DNA of 64,000 bases from CAVZRC01 sp963777695 (GCA_963777695.1 CAVZRC010000004.1:2480001-2544000), one strand, 5' to 3'; positions 9,387-19,703 are shown, counted from the first letter of the stretch. Numbers and translations: made by a program. The notes: a model not told the origin generated them from the letters alone.

Positions 9387-11458
9387 TCACTGCGGAGCCG
9401 GCGGCTTCTCGATGCGGATGTCGCCCAGGTCGAGCGCCTCGCCGGGCTTGACGGTGAACTCCTTGCGGACCTGGGGGCCGGCCTCATCGCGGAAGGTCGT
9501 GTAGTCGATGATCCAGTAGTTCGCGCCGGGATGAGCGCGGGGAACACGATCCGCCCCTGCGAATCGGACGTCGGGAACTTCTCGTAATTGATCGGGTCGA
9601 CTCCCGTCAGGAAGCCGATGTCGGCGAGCAGGGCGCCCTCCTGCCGTGTCTTCGGGCTGCTCATCGGGCCGGGTGTCACGACCATGGCGATGATCGCCGT
9701 CCTGGTCGGTCCGCCGGAGCTGGCGAATGGCCTTCCGTCGGGCCGGACCAGCCGCGCCGTGGCCGTGCCGCAGGACTCGAGCCGGACGGCGATCGGCTCA
9801 TCGGAGGCGGACTTGCCCGAGGCATGGGCCGTCGCGCCCAGCTTGCGCTTCGGGTCGAGGAAATGAACGGGGACCTCGGAATCGGGGGCCAGCCCGTGCA
9901 GTTGGAAGCGGCCGTTGCGCGCGATGCCATGCTGGTTGCCGGTCCACAACCGCATCGGGCCCAAAGGGGTTCCCGCGGTCATCCGGCCGATCATCCAGGC
10001 ATCCGGGACCGGCTTTCCGTCGGGCCCGACGACGCGACCTTTCACCGGGACGCCGCGATGGAGCACGACCCGGACATCCGGGCCCTCGAGGCCCGGCTTC
10101 GGGTCGAGGGCGAGGAAGGCGTGGGCGTAGGTCCGCTCGCCGCCCTTCTGACCCTCGAAGAGCTGTTCATAGCCGATCTCCTGATCGACATAATCATCAT
10201 CGGGCCCGCGGACGACCAGATGGCCCGGCCGGCGCGGGACCGCGAGCGCGAATGATCCGTCGGCCGCGGTCTCCACCGGGCCGGCGCGCGCGAATCGGTC
10301 GTCATTCGGCGCCCGCGGGGCAAGGTACATCACCATCGCACCCGCGACGGGTCGGCCGGGGCCTGGCTCGTTGACTGTGCCACGAATCATCGCGCCCCGG
10401 GGCAATGCCAGGTCGACCGCCTGCGCGATGGCCCCCTTCGGCCAGTCGATGGACTGGAAGGCTTCGAGATAGGGCTGTCCGTCGGGCGGATACGACGACA
10501 CGGCACCGCGGACGCCCGGCCCCGCATTCGTACGGAACCGCCCTTCGGCGTCGGCCTCGGCGAGGAAGGGGCGGGCGCCGACACCGAGCTGGAGTTGGTC
10601 GAACCCCGTGACAACGACGCGGGCATGCGGGGCCGGCTTGCCGGTGTCGGCATAGGTCACGCGCCCGGTGATCGTCCGCGCCGGTTGCAGGGCGACGCTC
10701 AGCGGTTTCGCACTCAAATCGGCGCCGGTGTCAACCTCGAGGCCCTGGTTGAAGAACCTCGGGTCGTGGACGCTGAGGAAGACCCGGAGCCCCGGTCCGA
10801 CGCCGTGCAAGGTGAACCGTCCGTCGGCGCCGGTGGTCACCGGTCCGGGCCAGCCGGGCAGGTCATCCGGGTGGGCCCACCAGAAGGCGGGGCCTTCGAA
10901 GTTCTCGCGAAATGCGACATTCGGCCCCTTGTTGAGGACGCGGCGGATGGCCGAGACCGACAGCTTGACGTCGCGGGCGGGCTGGCCTTGCAGGTCGAAG
11001 AGCCGCCCCTGGATCACCCGCTCGGGCCGCAGCGCGATCTCGGCGGCGGGCTGGTCGGCGTCCGGGGCGAGGTCGGCCCAGCCGACGCCATAGCCCGGCG
11101 CCAGGGCGACGGCGCCGAATTCGTCATGACGCGATGATATGGTGCGGGGCGCATCGAGCCGGAACCGGCCCGAGCCGTCGCTGGTCGCCCGGCCGATCTC
11201 CGTCGGGTAGGCCCGCTCGAACGCGAGTACGATTCTCGTCGCCCTGGACCGCGCGTAGACCATCACGGACGCGCCCGCCACCGGCTTGCCCTGCGGGTCG
11301 AGCACGCGGCCGGTCACGGTCATCCGTGCGGCCGGGTCGGGCTGGGGTCGATCGGCCGGGGGCGCCGCCCCTGCCGCCGCCATCGCGAGCGCGGCCAACA
11401 CCATCGAGGGACGTCCGAGGCCATTGCGGCGACGCATCGGGCTGAGGTTTGCGTTCAT
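9387..11458 (-). CDS. Exported CPR domain protein, tandem paralog (one frameshift)
   Basis: A protein of about 690 residues and a close tandem paralog of the gene at 7152-9208, with the same order of modules (TGRVLDPQGKPVAGAS, RVIQGRLFDLQGQPARDV, TGRVTYADTGKPAP, VRGPDDDYVDQEIGYEQLF, RNGRFQLHGLAPDSEVPVHF). A leader with a run of Ala and Gly (residues 20-33) suggests export. Near 9527 the frame slips after FPALIP; restoring one C in a CCC run gives GANYWI and a normal ending, FTVKPGEALDLGDIRIEKPPAPQ, with the stop at 9387. Uncorrected, the reading would run on through the repeat units into the next gene and create a false fusion. The internal stretch VRGPDDDYVDQEIGYEQLFE is identical in both paralogs, which suggests recent duplication or gene conversion. 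Confidence 0.8.
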
Positions 11459-11505
11459 GGTCGTTGATTCCGGGGTGCCGCCGGGACAGTGTTCCCAATA
11501 CGAAA

Positions 11506-11555
11506 GTCAGGCTTTCCGCCCTGACATGAGCCGTCGTCATGTCGGAAAGCCTGAC
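11506..11555. terminator. Large inverted repeat, possible terminator
   Basis: Perfect 13-bp arms (GTCAGGCTTTCCG at 11506-11518 and its complement at 11543-11555) enclose an inner imperfect TGACATGA/TCATGTC pairing, so almost the whole 50 bp can fold. It lies 60 bp beyond the stop of the M56-CPR gene (minus strand) and before the start of the next gene at 11458. It could end transcription of the M56 gene, although no strong T tract follows; it may equally be a dispersed genomic repeat. Confidence 0.55.
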
Positions 11556-11617
11556 CTACATCAGCGTTTTTCTACCTCATCTTGTCCTTGAAAGCGATCC
11601 GGAAGGGGGATTGCCGA

Positions 11618-14600
11618 TTACCGGCCCCCGACGGTGATATCCGGCATGTCGATCGTCTTGCCGGGCTCGGCCGTGAACTCGTGGCCGCGGAATTGATACC
11701 TCGCGCCGGGGATCAGGCTGACGAATGTCACGCGGCCGTCGGGGCCGGTGCGGAGGTTGCGCGTGCGGCCCGGATCCAGGTTGGCCTGGGTCTCCTTGCG
11801 ATTGCGCCGGGCTCGAGGCCGACCTGGAACTCCCTGTCGGCGCCGTTGCGGTCGATCGCGACGAATTCGGCGTCCGGCGTGACGATCAGGAGCAGATCAC
11901 CCGCGACCGCGTCGGCCGGCTGATTCGCGATCGGCTTGCCGACGGCATCCTTGAGGAGCACGCGGGCCGATCCGCATCGCTGGAACCGGATCGTGATCGG
12001 CCCGGCCGCGGCCGACTTGCCCGAGATCTCCGCGGTGGTCCCGAGCTGATGCTCGACGTCCAGGAAGTGGTACGGGACCAATTTCTCCGGGTCGCAGCCG
12101 TTGAGCTCGAACCGGCCGTCGCGCACCCCGATCGTCGGGCCGCAGTTGGTGAACATCAGGTCCGTCAGTCGATGGCCGCGATAGGGCGTCAAGGCCCGGC
12201 TCTTGGCGAACGCCTCGGCGATCGGCTCGCCGTCCGGCCCGATCGCTCGACCCGAGACGGTCACCCCGCGACGAAGTCGCATCGCGACGTCGTGCGACGC
12301 CTCGCCGGGCTCGATGTCCAGATGGGCCAGGGCGTCGGGGTAGAGCGGGTTGTCGGGCAGCCAGCTCGTGCCCAGCTCGCCGTGGCTGGTCATCAGGTGG
12401 ATGTAGTCGTCGCTGGGCCCCTGCACGAGCAAGGTCCCCGGCCCGCGGGTGACGACCACTTCGAAGGTCCCGTCGGGTCCGCTCAGCGTGTCCTCGTTGT
12501 GCGAGCCGTCGTAGAGCGGGTTGTCGCGGTGGGTCTGGATGTACAGGATGCTGGCGCCGGCGACGGGCGCGCCGGACGGTCCCTCGGTGAGCTTCCCGTG
12601 GACCATGACACCCCGCTTGAGCCTCACCTCGACGGCATGCTGCACGGCGCCCTTGGGCCAATCCAGCCCGTCCTCGCGACGGAGATAAGGCTCTCCCTCC
12701 CGGGGATCGGCGGTGATCGTGAAGGCATCGCCCGGCCAGGGGGCGATCCGCGCGCGGCCCTGGTCGTCGGCCTTCGCACTGGTCGAACTCGCCCCAGGAA
12801 TACGGGTTTCGACGCTCGGCCCGGACGCGGACCCGGGCGCCGGCCATCGGCGTGCCGTCGTCGTCGCGGACGACCCGGACCTCGATCGCCTGCGCGGGGA
12901 CCAGCGACAGCGTCTTGGGCCCGGTCCGCCCCTCGTCGCCGGGCGCGATCTCGAGCGCCTGCCGGGCGAATCGCGGGTCCTCGACCTCGAGGGTGATCGC
13001 CGCGCGATCGCCCAGCCCACGCAGCCGGAACCGGCCTTCGCGATCGGTCGTCGCGGGCTCCGGCCAGAGGTCCTGGCTTCCCTTCGTGTCGTACGGATGA
13101 TAGGGGCGCCATCGGATGTTCAGGTCTCGGATCCGGACGTCGACCCCCGCGGCGGCCTGGCCCTGTACGTCGACCAGCCGGCCCTCGACGACCCGCTCGG
13201 GGTCGAGCGTGATCGTGGTCTCCTGGCTCTCGACATACGCCTTGAGCGCGTTGCCGTCGAAGGCGTAGCCGGGCGCGACGGCGATGATGCTCAGCCCCGC
13301 CAGCCGCGCGGCGGGGATCGTCGGGTACGCGACCTGGAATCGGCCGTCGGCATCGGTCGTGGCCATGCCCGCGAGCTGTCGGGGCTCGAAGCCCTCCCCG
13401 TCGCTGACCTGCGGTCGCCGCTCGGCGATGACGGCCACCCGCGCGGCGGGGATCGGCTTGCCTTGCGAGTCGACCACGCGGCCGGCGACGGTCCGACCCG
13501 GCTCGGACGGAGGCTGTTCCCGTGCGATTGCGGAGGCCGCGCGGGGCTCCGCGGCCCGGACACCCGGCCGCACGATCGACAGGGGGACGATGAGAGCGAC
13601 CATCGCGATCAAGCCGAGGACCACCGCCGGGCGGGTCGGGCCCCGCCGGGGGCAGTCGGCGTCGAGGATGGAGATCAATCGCCCTTCCAGGTGCGACGGC
13701 CGCGCCATCGCCAGGGCCGCGAACGAATGACGATGCCGCGATCGGAGCGATCGGGCGAGGTCCAGGAGGTGCTCGGCGTAATCGGACGCCCGGGAACCTG
13801 CGAGCAGGACCATGTCGTCGCAGGCGTGCTCTCGCTCGATGCGAAGGCGGCGCGACGCGATCCAGGCGAGCGGGTTGAACCAGTACAGGGCACAGGCCAA
13901 CTGGGCGACGGACTGGGTCAGGCAATCCCGCCGCTTGATGTGGGCCAGCTCGTGGAGGAGGACGTCCCGGCGGCGGCCGACCGACCAGGAATCGGCGCCG
14001 GCGGGAAGAAGGATGACGGGCCGCAGCCAGCCCCAGGTCATCGGCATCAGGGCATGGCGGCCCCGCAACAGCCTGACGCGCCGCGATAGGCCGAGCCGGG
14101 CGGAGAGCGCTCGCAGGAGCTCGACCCATTCGCCGTCATCGATCGATCGGGCGCCGCGCGTCAGCCGCCAGAGGGCGAGACGCCCGATCAGCGGGACCGA
14201 CAGGATGAGCATCATCACGGTCGCCCATGTTGCCGCCAGCCAGGTCGTGAGCGAGAGCATCCCGATCCAGGCCGGAGCCTGTGCGATCGCGACGGTGTCC
14301 GGTCGCGGCATCGGTGCCGAGGATCCGACAGGGACGGTGGTCGCGGGATGATCCGGGCTCGCGGGCGGTCTATCGAGCGCGACGGCCTGAAGCGCCACGG
14401 CGTCGCGCCGCCACGCCGATGTGGCCGAAAGGGACGATGTGCCGACCGCACGGCTGGGCAGGATCCGCCAGGCCCAGCCCGGCAGGCAGAGGGCCATGGC
14501 CGGCAAGGCCAGGGCGCCGCAGAGGCCGAGGCACCAGGCGAGGTGCCGCGTCGCGGCGGGCGCCCGGCGCAACACCAGGGCCGCCATCCCCGCCGCGGCG

Positions 14601-14680
14601 AGGACCAGGGTCAACTTCGCCGCGACGTCGAGCGCGAGGACCGCCGCGGGACGAGATGACAATTCGAAGATCGTGTCCAT
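11618..14680 (-). CDS. M56 (BlaR1-like) membrane metalloprotease fused to CPR modules (two frameshifts)
   Basis: A protein of about 1,020 residues. The N-terminal 350 residues have the BlaR1/MecR1 layout: membrane spans near residues 15-35, 48-66 and 140-165, the zinc protease motif HELAH at 243-247, the downstream EREHACDD that supplies the third ligand, and a further span near 350-370. In place of the penicillin-binding sensor of BlaR1, the C-terminal part is an array of CPR modules (GRVVDSQGKPIPAARV, EGRLVDVQGQAA, VQGPSDDYIH). The frame shifts near 12780 (after FDQ) and again near 11795 (after GAIARR). Corrected, the protein ends ...GKTIDMPDITVGGR at 11618. Its gene follows the BlaI-type repressor gene after 2 bp, so the pair is a signal-dependent proteolysis system. 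By analogy with BlaR1, a signal sensed by the CPR part could trigger cleavage of the repressor; this is inferred. Confidence 0.85.
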
Positions 14681-14682
14681 GT

Positions 14683-15078
14683 TCAGCGTCCCTCCTTCCG
14701 GGCCTGGTTGATGAGCTGAGAGAGTCGATCGAGCTCCGCATCGGACATCTTACTCGAGGACAGGTCGAGCAGCGCCGCCACAGTCTGCTCTGCCGATCCC
14801 TCGAAGAACGTCTGCACCAGTTGCTTCAGCGCCGATCGTCGCGCCTTCTCGCGCGGTACCGTCGGCAGGAACACGTACCTCGGCCCCTGCTGCACGTGCT
14901 GCAAGTGCCCCTTCTCCTCGAGCACCCTCAGCATCGCCCGTACCGCCGAGTAGCTCGGCGGGTCGGGCAAGTCCTCCAGCACCTCCGCCGACGTCGCCTG
15001 GCCCCGCCGGTAGATCGCGTCCATGATCTGCCGCTCGCGGCGGCTCAGGCCCGTCGCAGGTCCCTTCGGCTTTCCCAT
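14683..15078 (-). CDS. BlaI/MecI/CopY-family transcriptional repressor
   Basis: A 131-residue winged-helix repressor. LSRRERQIMDAIYRRGQAT and the helix-turn-helix SYSAVRAMLRVLEEKGHL are typical of BlaI, followed by the beta-wing VQQGPRYVFLP and a helical dimerisation tail. The start at 15078 (MGKPKG) is chosen because GGAGGA lies six to eight bases upstream; an in-frame ATG at 15093 would add five residues and lacks such a site. The M56 protease gene starts 2 bp after its stop, forming the classical repressor/antirepressor operon. Three inverted-repeat boxes just upstream (15094-15171) are the likely binding sites, so the operon is probably autoregulated. The cleavage site cannot be seen from sequence alone. 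Confidence 0.92.
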   Translation of the reverse strand: MGKPKGPATGLSRRERQIMDAIYRRGQATSAEVLEDLPDPPSYSAVRAMLRVLEEKGHLQHVQQGPRYVFLPTVPREKARRSALKQLVQTFFEGSAEQTVAALLDLSSSKMSDAELDRLSQLINQARKEGR

Positions 15079-15093
15079 CAGATCCTCCTCCAC

Positions 15094-15171
15094 TGCTAGA
15101 AAATTAGCAACATGCTAAAAAGATAGCAGAACCTGCGGGCCAGTCAATGACCTGGTGCTGGATTTTTAGCA
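15094..15171. promoter_or_regulatory. Tandem BlaI-type operators (TGCTA-N6-TAGCA)
   Basis: Three inverted repeats with the same 5-6-5 geometry: TGCTAGAAAATTAGCA at 15094-15109, TGCTAAAAAGATAGCA at 15113-15128 and TGCTGGATTTTTAGCA at 15156-15171 (one mismatch). The first two are only 3 bp apart. They sit directly upstream of the BlaI-type repressor start, in an unusually AT-rich patch. Inferred role: repressor binding and autoregulation of the repressor-protease operon, and perhaps also control of the divergent gene at 15285. Confidence 0.75.
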
Positions 15172-15284
15172 CGAGAGTGCGAGGGCCTCTCGATGGTCTT
15201 GCGGCCCGATCCGGCGGCATCCTGTATGATATCATCCTGAATCACGAAAGACGCTCAACGATCGTCCAGTGGAGATGAGGGATC

Positions 15285-16508
15285 ATGACCAACCTTCGAG
15301 GAATTGACCGGCAGGATCGCTCGCCGCGACGACTCGGCATGCTCCGCCCGATCGCGATGGTCCTGCTGGGGCTTGTCGCGACGGCCGAGGCGCGGGCCGA
15401 ATCGCCCGAGGCGCTCATCGGCTACACCGAGTTCCGCACCGATCTCCCTGGGGGCCGGCATGCGAACGTCGCCACCATGCGCGCGACGGTCATCGGCGTC
15501 GATGGGACCGGTCGGCGTCGCATCGCCGAGGGATTGGGCCGCGAGCCGGACTCCTGGACGCAGGTCGCGGGCTGGTCGCCCGACGGACGCCTGGCGATCA
15601 TCGGCGAAGGCTGGGAGGGCCCCGACAATGCCCGATGGGAGGAGGAGCACCAGCAATTCCGATACAACGCCGAAGGCTGGAGATACGACATGAACCTGGT
15701 CGACCTGTCCACCGGGGCCGCGACGAACCTCACGGCGGTTGACCGGGTCAGCTTCCACAACTCCGGGCTCTTCTTCTGGCCGGGCGACCCGACGAAGCTG
15801 GGATTCCAGGCGCTCATCGACGGCAACTCGCACCCGTTCCGGATGGATCGCGACGGGAAGCATAAACATGACCTGACCGAGGACTCGAAGGAGTTCGCCT
15901 ATGGCTTCAGCGCCTCGAAGGACGGCCGTCGGATCGCCTATCACAAGAGCTACCAGGTGTATGTCGCCGATGCCGACGGCTCGAACGCCCGGAGGATCCC
16001 GACCGGCCAGCCCTTCAACTTCGCGCCCCAGTGGTCGGCCGAAGGGACTCACCTGCTCTTCGTCGCCGGAGAGCACTACAACTGCCACCCCTACGTGGTG
16101 CGGGCCGACGGCACCGGGCTCCGCAAGCTCGCCGACCGGGGCGGTTACCGCGGCGTGATCGAATTCCTGGACGTGCCGGACTTCCACGGCGGCAGCAGCG
16201 ACATCCCGGCCTGGTCGGCGGACGGCACCTCGGTCTATTACACCGCCAAGGTCGGCGCGAACGTGGAGCTGTTCCGCGTCACGCTCGACGGCCGGGTCGA
16301 ACGCCTGACGCAGGCCCCCGACGGCTCGCTCCACTACCACCCGACGCCGTCGCCCGACGGCCGATGGCTGGCGTATGGATCGAAGCGGGGAGGTGTCCGG
16401 CAGCTCCACGTCATGCGGCTCTCGGATCGTTCCGAGCGCCGTCTCACCGATCTCGCGCAGGGCCACGCGGCCATGTGGCCGCACTGGCGGCCGACCCCCG
16501 GAAATTGA
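15285..16508 (+). CDS. Exported TolB-like beta-propeller protein
   Basis: An intact 407-residue protein. A GGAGATGAGGG stretch precedes the ATG. After a basic N-terminus, a hydrophobic signal segment (residues 19-36, MLRPIAMVLLGLVATAEARA) predicts export. The body shows repeated propeller blades of the PD40/TolB kind: GWSPDGRLAIIGEGW, FSASKDGRRIAYH, WSAEGTHLLFVAG, AWSADGTSVYY, PSPDGRWLAYGSKRGG. No hydrolase domain or catalytic triad follows, so it is a lone propeller rather than a dipeptidyl peptidase. Similar proteins bind other exported proteins or peptidoglycan-associated partners; the partner here is unknown. It is divergent from the BlaI operon, with the operator cluster between them. 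Confidence 0.8.
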   Translation: MTNLRGIDRQDRSPRRLGMLRPIAMVLLGLVATAEARAESPEALIGYTEFRTDLPGGRHANVATMRATVIGVDGTGRRRIAEGLGREPDSWTQVAGWSPDGRLAIIGEGWEGPDNARWEEEHQQFRYNAEGWRYDMNLVDLSTGAATNLTAVDRVSFHNSGLFFWPGDPTKLGFQALIDGNSHPFRMDRDGKHKHDLTEDSKEFAYGFSASKDGRRIAYHKSYQVYVADADGSNARRIPTGQPFNFAPQWSAEGTHLLFVAGEHYNCHPYVVRADGTGLRKLADRGGYRGVIEFLDVPDFHGGSSDIPAWSADGTSVYYTAKVGANVELFRVTLDGRVERLTQAPDGSLHYHPTPSPDGRWLAYGSKRGGVRQLHVMRLSDRSERRLTDLAQGHAAMWPHWRPTPGN

Positions 16509-16638
16509 GTGATTTGCTGCCAGTCTCATATGGGGATCATTAGTCTAAGAGAGATGCGCTATCGAGGGCGAAGTCATGAGACTCTCGAAGATCCGCGTAA
16601 CGTCCCTTCGCCTTCCCGCGGGAGCGAAGTAATGAGAG

Positions 16639-16664
16639 GCCCGGCGAGGATTTCCTCGCCGGGC
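16639..16664. terminator. Strong GC hairpin between convergent genes
   Basis: A perfect 12-bp inverted repeat (GCCCGGCGAGGA at 16639-16650 and its complement at 16653-16664) lies between the 3' ends of the TolB-like gene and the beta-helix gene, 8 bp past the stop of the latter. It is well placed as a bidirectional terminator, although no T run is present on either side. Confidence 0.65.
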
Positions 16665-16672
16665 GGGATCGT

Positions 16673-19516
16673 TCAGCTCGATGTGTAGGTACCGTAGATG
16701 TCGTCATTGCTGGTCGAGGCGAGGTTGACCACGACGGTGGCCTTGCTCAGGGTCGCGGTGCCGCCGGCGGCGAGGTAGAGTCCGCCGCCGATGCCCTGGC
16801 CGTCGGTGCCTCCACTCGCGGCGCCGCCGCCCTGGGCCAGGTTGCCGATGACGATCGCGTCGGTCAATGACAGGGTCGCGCCGGGCAGCGATTCGCCGTA
16901 TTCATCGAAAGGACCCGCGTTGTAGATGGCGCCGCCGAATCCGTCACCGCCGGTCCCGCCAGGGCCGCCCTTGCCGCCTTCGGCGGCGTTGAGCGAGAGG
17001 AGCCCGCCGGAGAGGCCGAGCGTGGAGTCGGCGTCGTTGTCGATGGCGCCGCCGGTCGCGGTGCCGCCGATGCCACCGCACGAGCCGCCGGCGCCGCCCT
17101 GGGCCAGGTTGCCGATCAGGCTGACGTTCGAGGCGGTCACGGTCGACGCGGCCGGCGTCTCGACATAGCTGCCGTCGATGTAGAGATCGAAGTCGGCGCC
17201 GCTGCTATAGAGCCCGCCGCCCTGACTCGCCCCCCCTGCCCCGCCGCTGCCGACGGACGAACCATTGCCCCCCGCGCCGCCCACGGCCTGATCGCCGGAG
17301 AGGGTCCCGCCGGAGAGGGTGATGTCGCCGGCGTCATTGAAGAATCCGCCGCCCTGGGCGGATCCCCCCGCACCGCCGCTGCCGCCGGACGAGCCATTGC
17401 CTCCGGCTCCGCCCTGGGCCAGGTTGCCGGTCAGGGTCAGGTCGGTGGCATTGACGGTCGCCGTGACGATCGTGGTGGTGAAGGTCCCGGTGGTCTCGTC
17501 ATAGGTGTAGGTTTCGGTACCGGAACTGAAGATGCCGGCGCCCTGGGCGTCTCCGCCCGCGCCGCCGTCGGTGCCGGAGGTTCCCTTGCCCCCCGCGCCG
17601 CCGATCGCCTGGCTGTCAACGATCTGGGTGCCGGTAAGCGTGACATCGCCACCCAGGGAATAGAGTCCGGCCCCGTAAGCGGAGCCTCCCGGACTGGAGC
17701 TTTGGCCGGCCCCGCCCGCGCCGCCGATCGCCAGGTTGCCGCTCAGGGTGCTATTCGTGACGGTGAGGGTCGCCCCCCCTTCGATCCCGCCGCCGATGGC
17801 AGACCCTCCGTATCCGCCGTCCTGATCGGTCCCGCCCTGGGCGAGGTTGCCCTTGAGGGTGCTCTGCTCGAGGGTCAGAGGTCCGTCCGACAGGATGCCG
17901 CCACCGGAGCCGCTCCCGCCACCGCCCCCGTTGCCCAGGCCGCCGAGCGCCTGGTTGCCCACGAAGGAAGAGCCGGTGATGGACAGTTCTTCCGTGCTCG
18001 CGCCGGACCCGTTATACATGAGGCCGCCGCCCATGCCGAAACCGCCCTGGGCGTAGAGTCCGCTGGCGCCGGCGGCTCCGCCGATGGCCCGGTTGCCGCC
18101 GAGGACGCTGTTCGTGATGGTCAACTGGACGTCATAGCTGTCGATTCCACCGCCCGAGGCTTGGGCTCCGCTCGTGATGAAGGCCGAGGTGTTGCCGGCG
18201 CCGACGCCGCCGACGGCCCGGTTGCCCGTGACGGTGCAGCCGTCGAGCGTCAGCATGGTCCCCTCGCTGTAGATGCCCCCGCCGCCGGACTCGCCGTCGC
18301 CGCCACCTCCGCCGATGGCCTGGTTGCCCGTGACGGTGCAGCCGTTGAGCGTCACGGTCGAGCTGTTGTCCCCGTTCCGGATGCCGCCCCCCGAGGCGGT
18401 GCCGCCGACATTGATGAAGCCGGTGCCATCGGTGGTGCCACCGACGGCCTCGTTGCCGCTCAGGGTGCAGTTCGTCAGGCTCAGGCTTGGGGCGATGCCG
18501 GGGCCATTCACGTCGTCGTTCGAATTGTCGATCGCGCCGCCCTGGGCAAGGCCGGCGAAACCGCTGGTGTTGCCGCCGAGGGCCTGGTTGTCGTCCAGGG
18601 TGGTGCCGATGAACGTCGCCGCGCCGCCGTTATAGACGCCCCCGCCGAGTCCCCAGCCGCCGTCGTCGCCGAAGGTACCCGGGCCCGCGGTCGTCCGGTT
18701 GCCGGAGATCGTGCTGCCGGATACCGTCAGCGAGCCGCCCGGGTTGTCGATCCCGCCACCCTGGACGAACAGGCCGTCCGCGGTGGTGACCAGGTTGTCG
18801 GAGATCGTGCTGTCGGAGATCGTGAGCGTCGCGGTGCCGGCGTTCTCGACGCCACCGCCGCCGCCCGCGCCGGAGAACGTGACATCTACCTCGTTGCTGG
18901 TCACGTCGGTATGTTCGAGCATCAGGGTGCCCGAGTTGAAGATCCCGCCGCCCTGGTAGGACGCCTGATTGCCGGAGACGCTGCTGCCCTCGATGGTCAT
19001 GGTCCCGGAGTTGTCGATCCCGCCACCCTGGCTGATGAGGCCGGCCGCCTGGTTGTCGGTCACGGCGGAGTCCTCGAGCTTCAGGGTGCCGGCGTTGGTG
19101 ATGCCGCCGCCGCTGGACGCATTGCCGTCGGTGATCGTCAGCCCGGAGATGGTCACCGAGGCGCCGGTGCCGATGTCGAAGACCTCGCTGGAATCGTCGC
19201 CGCTGACGGCCAGTTGGCCGGCGCCCGGGCCGTCGATGGTGAGGTTCTTGTTGATGTCGAGCTCGCCGCCGGTGAGGGTGATGGTCTTGCCGATGAGCTT
19301 GCTGGAGAAGGTGATCGTGGCTCCGCCGGGAGCGTCGGCGATCTCCTGCCGGAGCGAGCCAGCACCGCTGTCATCGGTATTGGTGACGAGGAGCGTGCTG
19401 AGCAGGGCGCGGACCTCGAGGGGATCGATCGCGGGGGCGAACCGCCTGCGTCGAGCGACGAGCCCGGGACGGACGCGATCGCGGGACGAGAAAGTCTGTC
19501 GGATGAAGAGGCTCAT
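16673..19516 (-). CDS. Glycine-rich parallel beta-helix surface protein with LExRxxLS motif
   Basis: An intact protein of 947 residues. The start at 19516 (MSLFIRQTF) is preceded by AGGAG with eight-base spacing; an upstream in-frame start at 19567 lacks this. Residues about 30-42 hold LEVRALLS, the planctomycetal export motif. The rest is many repeats with the pattern T-L-x-G-N-x-A-x-GG-x-GG and SGGGI, such as GNLAQGGAGG, DSQAIGGAGG and SGGGIRNG, which is the signature of a right-handed parallel beta-helix of the polymorphic outer-membrane or pectin-lyase-like type. No catalytic residues can be assigned. It is probably a large cell-surface or matrix protein. A hairpin follows its stop. The strong GC bias leaves long open frames on the opposite strand, which I regard as spurious. 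Confidence 0.88.
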   Translation of the reverse strand: MSLFIRQTFSSRDRVRPGLVARRRRFAPAIDPLEVRALLSTLLVTNTDDSGAGSLRQEIADAPGGATITFSSKLIGKTITLTGGELDINKNLTIDGPGAGQLAVSGDDSSEVFDIGTGASVTISGLTITDGNASSGGGITNAGTLKLEDSAVTDNQAAGLISQGGGIDNSGTMTIEGSSVSGNQASYQGGGIFNSGTLMLEHTDVTSNEVDVTFSGAGGGGGVENAGTATLTISDSTISDNLVTTADGLFVQGGGIDNPGGSLTVSGSTISGNRTTAGPGTFGDDGGWGLGGGVYNGGAATFIGTTLDDNQALGGNTSGFAGLAQGGAIDNSNDDVNGPGIAPSLSLTNCTLSGNEAVGGTTDGTGFINVGGTASGGGIRNGDNSSTVTLNGCTVTGNQAIGGGGGDGESGGGGIYSEGTMLTLDGCTVTGNRAVGGVGAGNTSAFITSGAQASGGGIDSYDVQLTITNSVLGGNRAIGGAAGASGLYAQGGFGMGGGLMYNGSGASTEELSITGSSFVGNQALGGLGNGGGGGSGSGGGILSDGPLTLEQSTLKGNLAQGGTDQDGGYGGSAIGGGIEGGATLTVTNSTLSGNLAIGGAGGAGQSSSPGGSAYGAGLYSLGGDVTLTGTQIVDSQAIGGAGGKGTSGTDGGAGGDAQGAGIFSSGTETYTYDETTGTFTTTIVTATVNATDLTLTGNLAQGGAGGNGSSGGSGGAGGSAQGGGFFNDAGDITLSGGTLSGDQAVGGAGGNGSSVGSGGAGGASQGGGLYSSGADFDLYIDGSYVETPAASTVTASNVSLIGNLAQGGAGGSCGGIGGTATGGAIDNDADSTLGLSGGLLSLNAAEGGKGGPGGTGGDGFGGAIYNAGPFDEYGESLPGATLSLTDAIVIGNLAQGGGAASGGTDGQGIGGGLYLAAGGTATLSKATVVVNLASTSNDDIYGTYTSS

Positions 19517-19703
19517 GAGTGATACTCCTTGGCTGCAAGTCCTTGAAGAGGGTCCGTTTGGGGACACGAAGACCCGGCGCGGCCGCCCGGCCGCGATCCC
19601 GGATGACGGATTGCGGATTGCGGATCACGGATTTGTGCCCGACCCATCGCCGCGCCGCGATGATCGCGGCGGGTCGTGTCGGGATGTTCTCGCGCTCACG
19701 GCA

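Noticed and set aside
7457..11458. A 1,333-residue fusion of the two tandem CPR proteins
   Set aside because: The join exists only because of a frameshift near 9527 that hides the stop at 9387; the joining segment translates the palindromic repeats (PPSGG, PPEGG) rather than a protein domain.
16800..18700. Repeated CCGCCGCCCTGGGCC-type blocks considered as a DNA repeat array
   Set aside because: They encode the AQGG and GGAGG repeats of the beta-helix protein; spacing is variable and in frame.
17702..19522. 606-residue plus-strand frame opposite the beta-helix gene
   Set aside because: An antisense shadow of a highly biased repetitive gene; no ribosome binding site or family motif. The minus strand has the export motif and beta-helix repeats.
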